Assembly: GCA_947570215.1 (NCBI GenBank)
Contig: CANOTO010000002.1
Span: 1 to 64,000 of the forward strand
From: an uncultured Clostridia bacterium
GTDB lineage: Bacteria > Bacillota > Clostridia > Christensenellales > CAG-314
Direction: 5' to 3'
Length of the DNA stretch: 64,000 nt
The notes beneath the pieces are model-generated. The model was not told the DNA's origin. It ran no database searches and was given only the letters and a program-made list of their open reading frames with translations. Of the stretch, positions 1-9,055 are shown one piece after another (position 1 is the first letter of the stretch; each line of letters opens with the position of its first letter). A program made the position numbers and the translations under genes.

Positions 1-1
1 G

Positions 2-304
2 TTAATCAATATCTTTATTTACCGAATTGTGCTTTACGACGATAAAATGAAAGTGCTATTCCACCTAAAAGGCGGGCAGAAAGAGGAACTTTTATTGAAC
101 TTGATATTCCCCGATTACCCCGACGGCAACAGCGAAAACGGGAGCGAAACCGAACAGAGCGCAAAAGAAAAAGAAGCCGCTAATGCGACTTCTCTTTCGG
201 GGTGTTCTTATACCCCTCGTCTGGTGACCTGCAAGAAACTCGCGTCGAGCCGAAAGATTGGAATATGTGGCGTTATTTCGGCTTATTTATGGAAGATACA
301 GTAA
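2..304 (+). pseudogene. C-terminal end of a large serine recombinase (cut by window edge)
   Basis: The frame is open from the first base and reads LINIFIYRIVLYDDKMKVLF, the usual C-terminal strand region of large serine recombinases (integrase/resolvase type that moves integrative elements). The catalytic N-terminal domain lies outside the window. After about residue 45 the sequence turns into a low-complexity Glu/Ser-rich tail and then an unrelated stretch, as expected when such a gene runs into its attachment site. The motif TGGTGAC at 222-228 recurs at the tRNA-Glu 3' end (14495-14501), where a second recombinase gene ends the same way. This gene probably belongs to an older element lying upstream in tandem. 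Whether it is intact outside the window cannot be seen. Confidence 0.6.
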
Positions 305-448
305 TTCATTATAAAAGAACAAGATAACTATGGCACTAATGTGGAGAAAACTATAACGAATTTAAGGTATGAGTTAAATTTTAATTAATAAAAATTTGCT
401 GTAATTAAAAAACAACATAATATTTTCTAAAAATGCAATCAAAAATGC

Positions 449-477
449 TTGACAATAGCAATATTGTGTGGTAAACT
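449..477 (+). promoter_or_regulatory. sigma-70 type promoter for the DUF3892/hsd region
   Basis: TTGACA at 449-454 and TAAACT at 472-477 are separated by 17 bp. Transcription would start near 484, just before two inverted repeats and about 150 bases before the DUF3892 start codon. Confidence 0.6.
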
Positions 478-495
478 ACTTACGCAAAGAAAAAA

Positions 496-566
496 CACAT
501 CGGGCTTGATAGAAACCCGATGTGCCGATAGCATCTTGCAATACTGTCTAGTAGCGTATTCAGTAT
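496..566 (+). other. two hairpins in the leader before the DUF3892 gene
   Basis: CACATCGGG (496-504) pairs perfectly with CCCGATGTG (516-524). ATACTG (541-546) pairs with CAGTAT (561-566). Neither is followed by a U-tract, so they look like 5' leader structures and not terminators. I recognise no known RNA family. The rest of 305-615 is AT-rich and holds nothing else I can support. Confidence 0.35.
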
Positions 567-630
567 ATAACAAAAACGATTTGTTTGTCAAGTGTTATCA
601 TCTTTGTAATCTAAAATGGGAGGAATAAAG

Positions 631-915
631 ATGGTCTACATAGATTCAGTTCATTATGAGTCAGATCGTTATGGCAATCGGTATATCCAAAAAGTTAAGT
701 GGACTAATTCATTGAACCAATGGGCTACCGATATTTGCACAAAGCAAGCCATGATAGATTTTATCAACGAACATCCGAATTGTACGAAGACGAAGTATTA
801 TCGTTATGGGACATGGCATGAAGGCGAAGATGTGAGAGTTGTTGATAATTCATATCTCAGAAGTGATGCTAACAAAATCACGTCAGATAATCTCGGTGAA
901 TTGCCAGAGTTTTAA
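631..915 (+). CDS. DUF3892 family protein
   Basis: This small protein of about 94 residues has no known function. It matches the DUF3892 pattern: an N-terminal stretch on the effect of a tyrosine/tryptophan-rich sheet (IQKVKWTNSLNQWATD), a short helix (TKQAMIDFINEHP), and an end with VRVVDNSYLRSDANKITSDN followed by a final LGELPEF. The start at 631 is preferred over the in-frame ATG at 616 because GGGAGGA at 618-624 is correctly spaced for 631. The gene is the first in the run leading to the type I restriction-modification genes, 60 bases before the solo specificity protein. DUF3892 genes occur in many mobile and defence contexts, so a role linked to the hsd locus is possible but not shown by the sequence. 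Confidence 0.65.
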   Translation: MVYIDSVHYESDRYGNRYIQKVKWTNSLNQWATDICTKQAMIDFINEHPNCTKTKYYRYGTWHEGEDVRVVDNSYLRSDANKITSDNLGELPEF

Positions 916-975
916 GAAAAGCTGTAGCGCGGGATTTCTATCTACCGCGCTATCTATTATTTAGGAGATGAGTAT

Positions 976-1545
976 ATGCGGTATATTAGGCTTGGAGATA
1001 TAGCAAGAATCAGGCTGAGCGTAATTATGCAGGAAAGAATGAGACGTCAGAAGGAATTAACGAAGTGGTTGACGGCGGCGAATTTCCAAGCGGACAATAT
1101 AATAACAGGTGAACCCACGTATTTGGACTATTTTCCTGATGATGATTGCTTGATTTCAGCGGGTGATATAATCATCAAAAGGATTTCGCCAACATACGTA
1201 AACTATATTGATGACATCGAACCTCAAATATACGCCGGTAATAATCTTGCTATTGTAACTCCTAATCCGAATTATTATCCTAAATATGTTGCGATGCTGT
1301 TGAGCGAACATATATTGGAAATTTCCACAAGGACGTCAATAGGGTCAGTGTTAAAATCCATTGGCAAACTGGATTTGGAGTCATGGGAATTTCCGATATT
1401 GGAATATGAAAGGCAAGTATTGGTAGGAAATTATTGGTACGATAACATTAAGCTTAAAAAGCTACGAAAGCGGTTGATTGAGCTTGAGTATATAAAAGAA
1501 CGTGATCTAATAAAAAATTATGTTATTATGACAAAAGGAGACTGA
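976..1545 (+). CDS. solo half-size type I specificity (HsdS-like) protein
   Basis: The 189-residue product looks like a single target-recognition domain of a type I specificity subunit. It opens with RLGDIARIRLS, continues with DCLISAGDIIIKRISPTYVN and a segment (YAGNNLAIVTPNP) typical of HsdS TRDs, and ends in a Lys/Leu-rich helix (KLKKLRKRLIELEYIKE) like the conserved spacer helix. Normal HsdS has two TRDs and more than 380 residues; a full one follows at 3507-4775. The gene ends 5 bases before hsdM, so the two are surely co-transcribed. Half-size HsdS proteins can act as dimers in known systems. Here it could provide a second specificity, regulate the complex, or be a degraded copy. Confidence 0.6.
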   Translation: MRYIRLGDIARIRLSVIMQERMRRQKELTKWLTAANFQADNIITGEPTYLDYFPDDDCLISAGDIIIKRISPTYVNYIDDIEPQIYAGNNLAIVTPNPNYYPKYVAMLLSEHILEISTRTSIGSVLKSIGKLDLESWEFPILEYERQVLVGNYWYDNIKLKKLRKRLIELEYIKERDLIKNYVIMTKGD

Positions 1546-1550
1546 GTATT

Positions 1551-3161
1551 ATGACAAAGAAAACAACTTTTGAAGATATTAAGAATGCCTTGTGGGCGGG
1601 GGCAAACACGTTCAGGGATAATATAGATGCGGCAAACTACAAAGATTACGTTTTGTCGATGTTCTTTGTTAAGTATCTCAGTGATACTTATGCGGAAAGT
1701 GTAAGCGATCTAGAAAAAGAATACTCAGGGATACGCCTTGAGCGACAGATAGAAAATCTACCGTTTTCTTTAAAAAGAGAATATACGTTTGATTATTTAC
1801 TTGAACATAAATATGATATTAATCTTGGCAATCTTATTTGCGAGGCTCTTACTGGGATAGAGAGTTCTAATGCCATTTTGAGTGGTATATTTCGCGGCAT
1901 AGATTTCAATAGCGAAAGTAACCTTGGAAAAAAAGAGCAAAAGAATCCTTTGTTACGTAACTTGATCGGGGATTTCGAAAATCTTAATTTAAGGCCGAGC
2001 TGTATAGAAACAAAGGAGAATCAGATCCCTGCCGATGTTATAGGTGATGCGTACGAGTATATGATTGGGGAATTCGCAACGCTTGCCGGTAAGAAAGCGG
2101 GAAGCTTTTTTACGCCGCAGCAGGTTTCCGAGATAATGGCACGGATTGTAAATCCTGAAGCCGGAGACAGAGTTTATGATCCGACATGTGGTTCAGGATC
2201 GTTGCTTATACGTGCGGCGAGAAAGGGTGGTTTCGATAAAGTACAAATGTATGGACAAGAAGTGAATAGCTCGGCGATTGCTATGGCAAAGATGAATATG
2301 TTTATACATGGAATAAAAGATGCCAATATAAAATGGGGCGATACACTTGCCAATCCGCAGCACTTGGATAGCGATGGGAACTTAATGAAGTTCGATTGTA
2401 TTGTTGCAAATATGCCGTTTAGTAAAGATAAGTGGGCTTCCGGATTTAATCCAGGAGGAGAAGCTTCTTCTGGTGATGATGATAAGGCAGATGGTAAAAA
2501 GAAGAGCGAAAAGGAATTTAAGATGGAAGCGGGGCTTGATCGGTTTCACCGCTTTGATATTGGAGTCCCCCCGGCAAGTAAAGGCGATTGGGCTTTCTTA
2601 CTCCATATGATAAAGAGCGTGAGCGGAAACGGTAGAGTGGCTGCGGTAGCTCCCCATGGCGTATTATTCCGCGGAGCAAGCGAAGGTAAGATAAGACAAA
2701 CCGTTATTGAAAAGAACCTGATAGATGCAGTGATAGGCTTGCCTGAAAACCTTTTTTACGGCACGTCCATTCCAGCGTGTATCATCGTGTTCCGTAGGGG
2801 AAAAAGTAACTCAGATATCTTATTTATTGATGCATCAAAAGCATTTGAAAAGGATAAAGCAAAAAATACCCTTAGAGTTCAAGATGTAACGAAAATAGCA
2901 GATACGTATTGGGCGTATCGTAACGGAACATATAACAGTTTACCCACCGATTATAAAGAAAAATATAGTCATATCGCTTCGTTTGAAGAAATAAAGTCGA
3001 ATGAATACAACTTGAATATTCCACGCTATGTAGACACTTTTGAGGAAGAAGAGCTTATAGATATTGAACAAGTAAATGTTGAAATAGCTGATTTGAAAAC
3101 ACAAATAGCGGCCGTCGAGGCGGAAATGGAACAGTATTTAATTCAGTTGGAGTTAAAATAA
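1551..3161 (+). CDS. hsdM: type I restriction-modification methyltransferase subunit
   Basis: HsdM methylates adenine at N6 in the site recognised by HsdS and is needed for both modification and restriction by the HsdRMS complex. The 536-residue protein has the HsdM N-terminal helical domain (WAGANTFRDNIDAANYKDYV), the AdoMet-binding motif DPTCGSGSLLI near residue 210, and a catalytic motif IV reading NMPF near residue 287. Most HsdM proteins have NPPF at that place; NMPF is a known natural variant. The C-terminal end carries a predicted coiled coil (EQVNVEIADLKTQIAAVEAE). The gene is complete, starts right after the solo half-HsdS gene and heads the hsd operon. Confidence 0.93.
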   Translation: MTKKTTFEDIKNALWAGANTFRDNIDAANYKDYVLSMFFVKYLSDTYAESVSDLEKEYSGIRLERQIENLPFSLKREYTFDYLLEHKYDINLGNLICEALTGIESSNAILSGIFRGIDFNSESNLGKKEQKNPLLRNLIGDFENLNLRPSCIETKENQIPADVIGDAYEYMIGEFATLAGKKAGSFFTPQQVSEIMARIVNPEAGDRVYDPTCGSGSLLIRAARKGGFDKVQMYGQEVNSSAIAMAKMNMFIHGIKDANIKWGDTLANPQHLDSDGNLMKFDCIVANMPFSKDKWASGFNPGGEASSGDDDKADGKKKSEKEFKMEAGLDRFHRFDIGVPPASKGDWAFLLHMIKSVSGNGRVAAVAPHGVLFRGASEGKIRQTVIEKNLIDAVIGLPENLFYGTSIPACIIVFRRGKSNSDILFIDASKAFEKDKAKNTLRVQDVTKIADTYWAYRNGTYNSLPTDYKEKYSHIASFEEIKSNEYNLNIPRYVDTFEEEELIDIEQVNVEIADLKTQIAAVEAEMEQYLIQLELK

Positions 3162-3373
3162 TTTAAGTCAAAAAGGTTTCGAGAGCAAACTCAGACAAAT
3201 TTTCAATAATGGCGATAATATTGCGTATATCTCCGTTAATGATAAAAGCGTTTTATTTTATAAGAAAATTAATATTTAGCCACCTAGTCGTGGAGACGGT
3301 AGGCGCTTGCATCAAATACTTTGTTGAAATAGCTAAGAACAGTCAAACTAAAAATCTAATGGAGGTGCTACAT

Positions 3374-3490
3374 ATGGAAAAAAGATGCGATCGTTTTCTG
3401 GACGCCATGATTAAAGTGGCGTCTTTGGCAGGTTTTATTGTTGGATTATTATTTTTTAACGATGCAAGCGTTGCTACTGCGCTACGATAA
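3374..3490 (+). CDS. 38-residue hydrophobic peptide between hsdM and hsdS
   Basis: An ORF of 38 codons begins at ATG 3374 after a perfect GGAGGT at 3361-3366. The peptide starts with a charged end (MEKRCDRFLDAM) and contains one hydrophobic segment (VASLAGFIVGLLFF), so it should insert in the membrane. It ends 16 bases before hsdS. The 10-base sequence CGCTTGCATC at 3304-3313 is exactly complementary to GATGCAAGCG at 3461-3470, so the two ends of the message could pair around the ribosome site. That architecture and the peptide type recall type I toxin genes, but no antitoxin RNA can be identified by eye. It may also be a simple small membrane protein. Confidence 0.45.
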   Translation: MEKRCDRFLDAMIKVASLAGFIVGLLFFNDASVATALR

Positions 3491-3506
3491 ACATATAGGA
3501 TACAAT

Positions 3507-4775
3507 ATGAAGCAAGAGATACAAAAACGGATAGATCAAATAAAAGCTGGACAAATTCCCGATGGGTATAGCCGAACATCATTGGGGATATTTCCGTGTG
3601 ATTGGGAGATTGATAAGAGCTTTTCTGAGCTATTTTCTTTCCATAGCAACTTAGGAAAGTCTAGGGAAGAGTTAGGTGACAATGGAATATGTTATTTGCA
3701 TTATGGAGATATGCACAGAAACTCATCATATATAGCTAAATATTCTGACTATTTGTATGAACCCAAGTATGATATTAGTTTATTCGGTAAAGAAGATTTT
3801 TTGATGCAAGATGGGGATATTGCGTTTCTTGATGCGTCAGAAGATTTATCGGGTACATCGAGAGCGGTTTTAATAGATAACCCCGATAATGAACCGTTTA
3901 TTGCTGGATTACATACCATATTAGCTAAGGAAAGAGGGACGGCTTTTGCAAAGTATTTTAAACAATATATTACTATTTCGCAAGATGTGCGGAAACAATT
4001 TCAGAGACTGGCAGTAGGATTTAAAGTTTATGGCCTGAATAAGGATACGCTTGGCTGGATAAGGATATCATACCCCAAAAGCATTAAAGAGCAAGAAAAG
4101 ATTGCACAAATTTTAATGACTTGGGATAAAGTAATCGAACTGCAAGAAAAGTATATTGAAGTATTATTGAAGAAAAGAAAGTATTTTTTACAATGTTTAT
4201 TTAATCAAAATTTATGCAGCAAGCATATTCAATTAGGAGATTATGTCGTTCAGAGAAATCATCGTAACCGTTTTAGAACTATTAAAAATGTGAAGAGTGT
4301 GTCTAATACGCGTGGTTTCATTGATCAAAGTGAACAGTTTTCTAAAATTGTTGCAAGCGAGGATATGAGCAATTACAAGATAGTAAAACAAAATTATATC
4401 GCGTATAATCCTTCTAGGATAAATGTTGGATCTATCGCATTATATGAAGGAGTGACAGACTGTATTGTAAGTCCTATGTATATTGTGTTCTCGTGCAAGA
4501 ACATATCCCCGAAATTTTTATTGTTGCTATTGGAAACAGAACGTGGATGGTATGAAATAAAATCACATTTGTCTGGTAGCGTGCGCAATTCGCTTTCTTT
4601 TGATGATTTGCGTGATATAACCCTCCCTCTTCCTAAAGAAGATTCATTATATATAGTTCAGCTATTTGAAACGATAGACAAAGAAATCTCAATAAAAAAC
4701 AAATATTTAGAAAAATTAAAGGAACAGCGCAAGTCGTTGCAGCAGTTATTATTAACTGGGATTGTCAGGGTATAA
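3507..4775 (+). CDS. hsdS: type I restriction-modification specificity subunit
   Basis: HsdS gives the HsdRMS complex its DNA sequence specificity. The protein has two TRD halves. The first begins after MKQEIQKRIDQIKAGQIP and is followed near residue 200 by the conserved spacer helix (KEQEKIAQILMTWDKVIEL). The second ends with the usual C-terminal helix and the tail LQQLLLTGIVRV. The start at 3507 is chosen because this N-terminus is typical of the family; an earlier in-frame ATG at 3438 would overlap the small peptide gene and has no ribosome site. The stop codon overlaps the ATG of the DUF2971 gene by one base (TAATG), which indicates translational coupling. Confidence 0.9.
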   Translation: MKQEIQKRIDQIKAGQIPDGYSRTSLGIFPCDWEIDKSFSELFSFHSNLGKSREELGDNGICYLHYGDMHRNSSYIAKYSDYLYEPKYDISLFGKEDFLMQDGDIAFLDASEDLSGTSRAVLIDNPDNEPFIAGLHTILAKERGTAFAKYFKQYITISQDVRKQFQRLAVGFKVYGLNKDTLGWIRISYPKSIKEQEKIAQILMTWDKVIELQEKYIEVLLKKRKYFLQCLFNQNLCSKHIQLGDYVVQRNHRNRFRTIKNVKSVSNTRGFIDQSEQFSKIVASEDMSNYKIVKQNYIAYNPSRINVGSIALYEGVTDCIVSPMYIVFSCKNISPKFLLLLLETERGWYEIKSHLSGSVRNSLSFDDLRDITLPLPKEDSLYIVQLFETIDKEISIKNKYLEKLKEQRKSLQQLLLTGIVRV

Positions 4776-5899
4776 TGAACGATAAAGAACAACGAGAAAA
4801 ACTATATAAAGAACATTTGGACGAGATTTTTGGGATAAAATCTGTCGATGACTTTACGCAGGAAGATGTGGATAGGTGTCTTGAAAGACTGATAAGATGT
4901 ATTCCTAATGATGGAAAGCTTTATAAGTATCGTTCCGTAGAAGATACTCAATTTTCATATGCATTTGATGCCCTTTCAAAAGGATATTTGTGGATGGCGT
5001 CTGCAGATACACTTAATGACGATTTGGAAGCGACGTTACAATATGATCCTGAAAAAAGCGTAAAGGAGCTACGTGATTATGTCTATTCTCATCCCGTTGA
5101 ATTTGTTAAGTTTATCTTTGAATTAAGTAACACAAATATCGGGTATGACTACAATGATTACCAAGCATACGAAATTGTGATGCAATGTATTGATAGGGAA
5201 TCCGGTGAAATTAATGTTGATATTGCCGCCGGAACTTTAGTGGAAAAGTGTCACATTGCTTTTGAAAAAGCGGTGGACTACATAAATCAAGTTAACTTAT
5301 TCGTTTCCGATATGTTAGCAAGAAATGAGCATCTTGCAAAAACATTTGCGGAGTCTCATTTAAGACTTAATGAAAATATGAGAAAAATGTCTTATATTTA
5401 TTCGATGTCAGAATTGTTTGATTTAGACAATATGTGGTCATTATATGCAAATAACAATAAAGGTTTTTGTATTGAATATGACTATCATAAAGTGAAGAAT
5501 CTTGATTTTGAAACGCAAAGACGTCTTATAAATACTGTGCGGGTTATTTATAGCGCGAAATCCGACTATAGTTTTGTACCGACTGTTAAAATAGCATTTA
5601 ATAAACACATAGATGATGACGAATCTTTACAAGCGAATCGGACGACATTATTACAGCTTATTACTAAGTCCAAAAGTTGGGAAGCGGAAAAAGAGTGGCG
5701 GATTTTTTTATGTAATTTAGATAACGATAACAAACTATTTGCCGATATCGTTTCCGCAATAATAATTGACGAAAGAGTTGTTAAAACAGAAAATGCTCAA
5801 AAACTGATTGACCTTTGCAAACAAAAAGGATGGAGCATTAAAATTAGGAAGAAAAATTCTGTTGGCACAAAACACGAGTATGTTGAGTTAAAAGATTGA
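4775..5899 (+). CDS. DUF2971 family protein inside the hsd operon
   Basis: The 374-residue protein shows the DUF2971 signature: KLYKYRS near residue 50, a NDD motif near residue 80 in the position of the family NDP motif, MWSLYANNNKGFCIEYD near residue 220, and WEAEKEWRIF near residue 303. The biochemical activity of the family is not established. Genes of this family are often found beside restriction and abortive-infection genes. Here it lies between hsdS and hsdR, with its start overlapping the hsdS stop and its end 11 bases before hsdR. The placement suggests that it modifies the restriction response or is defence cargo; that role is inference. Confidence 0.75.
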   Translation: MNDKEQREKLYKEHLDEIFGIKSVDDFTQEDVDRCLERLIRCIPNDGKLYKYRSVEDTQFSYAFDALSKGYLWMASADTLNDDLEATLQYDPEKSVKELRDYVYSHPVEFVKFIFELSNTNIGYDYNDYQAYEIVMQCIDRESGEINVDIAAGTLVEKCHIAFEKAVDYINQVNLFVSDMLARNEHLAKTFAESHLRLNENMRKMSYIYSMSELFDLDNMWSLYANNNKGFCIEYDYHKVKNLDFETQRRLINTVRVIYSAKSDYSFVPTVKIAFNKHIDDDESLQANRTTLLQLITKSKSWEAEKEWRIFLCNLDNDNKLFADIVSAIIIDERVVKTENAQKLIDLCKQKGWSIKIRKKNSVGTKHEYVELKD

Positions 5900-5910
5900 C
5901 GAGGTGTATC

Positions 5911-8900
5911 ATGTTAAATCATCAAATTTTCAATGAACGCCCTGAATGTCAGGATAGACTTGTAAACTTTCTTCAAAAGATGGGGTACACATATATCTCT
6001 CGAAGCGAAGCTGAACAAAAACGTGGTAGCTTGTCTCAGGTTATATTTACGGACGAGCTCGTTCGTTTTTTAAAAACACAGACATATCGTTATAAAGGTT
6101 ATGAATTTCAATTTTCTGCCGAATCAATTTCCCGCGCTGTCAATGCTCTAGATGCATCCTTATTGCAGGGATTATCTTTGGCAAGCAAAGAAATTTATAA
6201 CCTTCTTACACTCGGTATAAGCCTTGAGGAGACTATTGCCATAGATAAGGATGTACCTGCCCGTCAGTCATTTGATTTATCTTATATTGATTTTGAAAAT
6301 CCCGCCAATAATATTTGGCAGGTTACGGAAGAATTTAGTGTAGAGTGCTCAAACGGCCAATACGCACGTCCTGATGTCGTAATAATGGTCAACGGAATAC
6401 CTCTTGTTGTTATCGAGTGCAAGAAATCGGGTATTGATGTTAAAGAAGGTGTGTTTCAAAATGTGCGAAATATGGGGCCTGATTATATTCCGCATTTATT
6501 TAAGTATGTGCAACTTGTTATGGCGATGAATCCCAACAAGGTTTTATATGGTACTTGCGGAACTACATCTGATTATTTTGTGGAATGGCGTGAAGAAGAA
6601 ACGGAATGGCAAAAAGAAATGTGTCAGAAGTGCTCTCCTAATGGTCAGATTTTGGAACAGGATCGCATTGTTGCTTCTATGCTTGATAAAAGGAGGTTGC
6701 TTAGCTTAATTCGTGATTTTATTTTGTATGACAGCAATATAAAAAAAATAGCACGGCATCAGCAGTTTTTTGCTGTTAAAAAAACCATGGACAGAATAAA
6801 CGGCATTGACGGAAGCGATTCAACGGGCGGCGTAATATGGCACACGCAGGGTAGCGGCAAAAGCCTTACCATGGTATTTCTTGTTAAAAAAATTCAGCGC
6901 GAGAAAACGACAGAACATCCGAGATTCATTATTGTTACTGATCGCATCAATTTGGATAAACAGATTCGCGATAATTTTGCTCACACACAGATGGAGCCCG
7001 CAAGAGCAAAGACTGGAACAGGATTAAAATCACTTTTAAAAGATAAAAGCAATATTATAATAACCACGTTGATCAATAAGTTTGAAACGGTATGTAGAAA
7101 TCAGTATCTTGAACAGGATAGCGACAGATTTTATGTTTTGGTAGATGAGGCTCATCGCTCACAATATAGTGCAATGTATAATTATATGTGTGAAGTTTTG
7201 CCGAATGCAACTTTCATTGCGTTTACGGGAACACCGTTAATTGCGAAAGCAAAAAAGAACACGTACAAGAAATTCGGACAATCAATTCATAGTTATACTA
7301 TGAAGCGTTCTATAGAGGATTGTATTACAGTGCCTATAGTATATGAGGGTAGAAAGGTTAAGCAGAACGATCCTTCGGAAGCGATAGACGCATTATTTGA
7401 CAAATTAACGGTGGGCCTGCCTGAGGAAACTAAAAAGGAACTGAAGCAAAAATATAGTCGTTTTTCAAAGTTGGCCGAAGCAAGCAGTCGTATCAACCTT
7501 ATTGCTTTTGATATTTTTGATCACTTTGTAAATTATTGTAAGCCTAAAAATCTTAAAGCCATGGTGGTGTGTTCTTCGAGAGCAACGGCAGTTGAAATGT
7601 ATAACATATTATCAAGTATGCCGGGGGATATTGTAAATCCTCGCGTTGTAATAACTTTTGGGGATAAGCGAGAGGGTGATGACGATGATGGACGTCCCGA
7701 AGCATTGAAAAGGATAGCTGATTATCACGATAAAAAAGTCAAACCGCTTTTTGGGGATAATGACGAAAAGTATACAGAAACGGTATGCGACGAATTTAAA
7801 AATCCAGAAGGCGATATCAATATTCTTATCGTAAAGGATATGCTACTTACCGGGTTTGATGCGCCGGTTGCAGGAGTGCTATATGTTGACAAGCCTCTTA
7901 AAGAACACAATTTGCTGCAAGCTATTGCAAGGGTAAATCGCATATATAAAGAGAAGGACTTTGGTCTTGTCGTTGATTATTGGGGAATATTTTCAAATCT
8001 TAGATCGGCAATAGACTTGTATGATGATGCTGAATCAGAGATGAACCATTATGACGCCAGTGATATTGACAGTGCAATATTGGGGCCTATTGATGAGAAA
8101 AATAAGCTTGAAGTAGCACACGCCGAATTGATGACATTATTTGAAGGATTATCTGATTCCGCTTCTTCAGATGATTGGCAAATAAAACTTGCCGATGAAA
8201 TAAAACGTAACGAATTTTACGACAAGCTGAAAATATTTGCAAATTTATTAAATTTAGCATTATCAAATAGAGCGATTTTTGTAGAGGTGGGGATTGAACG
8301 ATTAGAAAAATATCGAAAAGATTATTTGTTCTTTAATAAACTGAGAACATGTGTAGTTGAAAGGTTTGATAACACCATTGACGCATCAAGATATGAGGCA
8401 GGCATAAAGAATCTGTTAGATACTTTTGTAAATGCTACAGAAGTAAAAATAATAGTTGATCCTGTATATATTGGTGATGAAAAGGCAATGGAAAGGCTTT
8501 TGGCGAGCAATGATCCAAGTAATGTAAAGGCTGATAAAATAAAGACTCGTATCGAATCTGAATTAAAACAGATACGGTATGACGATCCGCTTGTTTTTGA
8601 AGAATTTTCTACTAAGATAAAAAAGACTTTGGCGGAATATGACCAATCTAGAGATGGGGATAAGTATTTGCAGATTATGCTTAATCTTGCTGACGATTTT
8701 AAGAATGGTCGTTTAACAAGAGATTATCCTACATCTATTGCTTCAGATAGTGATGCAAAAGCTTTTTATGGCGCTGTTATAACAGTCCTTCGATCAAAGT
8801 CACTATTCGAGATTACTGTTGAAATTGAAGAAGAAATAGCTAATTTTTCACTGAACATAAAATCAGCAATAGCAGATAATGCCAAGAGGGATTGGAAGCA

Positions 8901-9054
8901 TAATGAAGTTGTTCATAAACAAATGCATCGAGCTCTTGATGACTGTTTGTTTGATATGTTTGAGAAGATTGGATTCACAATTGATAAGTCAAATATAGAC
9001 ATGCTTGATTTGATAATTGACGAGATTATGAATGTGGCGGTTGCAAGATATTAA
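5911..9054 (+). CDS. hsdR: type I restriction endonuclease and translocase subunit
   Basis: HsdR pumps DNA using ATP and cuts unmodified DNA far from the recognition site. The N-terminal nuclease shows RPDVVIMVNGIPLVVIECKK near residues 152-171, which holds the PD-(D/E)XK residues. The helicase motor follows with the Walker A sequence TQGSGKS near residue 312, the DEAH box near residue 411 and motif III FTGTP just after. At 1047 residues it is full length. The ATG at 5911 is chosen because GAGGTG at 5901-5906 is well placed; a TTG at 5896 is the alternative. The HsdM, HsdS and HsdR genes are all intact, so the system is probably active. Confidence 0.94.
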   Translation: MLNHQIFNERPECQDRLVNFLQKMGYTYISRSEAEQKRGSLSQVIFTDELVRFLKTQTYRYKGYEFQFSAESISRAVNALDASLLQGLSLASKEIYNLLTLGISLEETIAIDKDVPARQSFDLSYIDFENPANNIWQVTEEFSVECSNGQYARPDVVIMVNGIPLVVIECKKSGIDVKEGVFQNVRNMGPDYIPHLFKYVQLVMAMNPNKVLYGTCGTTSDYFVEWREEETEWQKEMCQKCSPNGQILEQDRIVASMLDKRRLLSLIRDFILYDSNIKKIARHQQFFAVKKTMDRINGIDGSDSTGGVIWHTQGSGKSLTMVFLVKKIQREKTTEHPRFIIVTDRINLDKQIRDNFAHTQMEPARAKTGTGLKSLLKDKSNIIITTLINKFETVCRNQYLEQDSDRFYVLVDEAHRSQYSAMYNYMCEVLPNATFIAFTGTPLIAKAKKNTYKKFGQSIHSYTMKRSIEDCITVPIVYEGRKVKQNDPSEAIDALFDKLTVGLPEETKKELKQKYSRFSKLAEASSRINLIAFDIFDHFVNYCKPKNLKAMVVCSSRATAVEMYNILSSMPGDIVNPRVVITFGDKREGDDDDGRPEALKRIADYHDKKVKPLFGDNDEKYTETVCDEFKNPEGDINILIVKDMLLTGFDAPVAGVLYVDKPLKEHNLLQAIARVNRIYKEKDFGLVVDYWGIFSNLRSAIDLYDDAESEMNHYDASDIDSAILGPIDEKNKLEVAHAELMTLFEGLSDSASSDDWQIKLADEIKRNEFYDKLKIFANLLNLALSNRAIFVEVGIERLEKYRKDYLFFNKLRTCVVERFDNTIDASRYEAGIKNLLDTFVNATEVKIIVDPVYIGDEKAMERLLASNDPSNVKADKIKTRIESELKQIRYDDPLVFEEFSTKIKKTLAEYDQSRDGDKYLQIMLNLADDFKNGRLTRDYPTSIASDSDAKAFYGAVITVLRSKSLFEITVEIEEEIANFSLNIKSAIADNAKRDWKHNEVVHKQMHRALDDCLFDMFEKIGFTIDKSNIDMLDLIIDEIMNVAVARY

Positions 9055-9055
9055 G

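Noticed and set aside
3343-3582. Minus-strand frame opposite the small peptide gene
   Set aside because: It has no ribosome site and its start lies in the hsdS coding region; it is better explained as a shadow.
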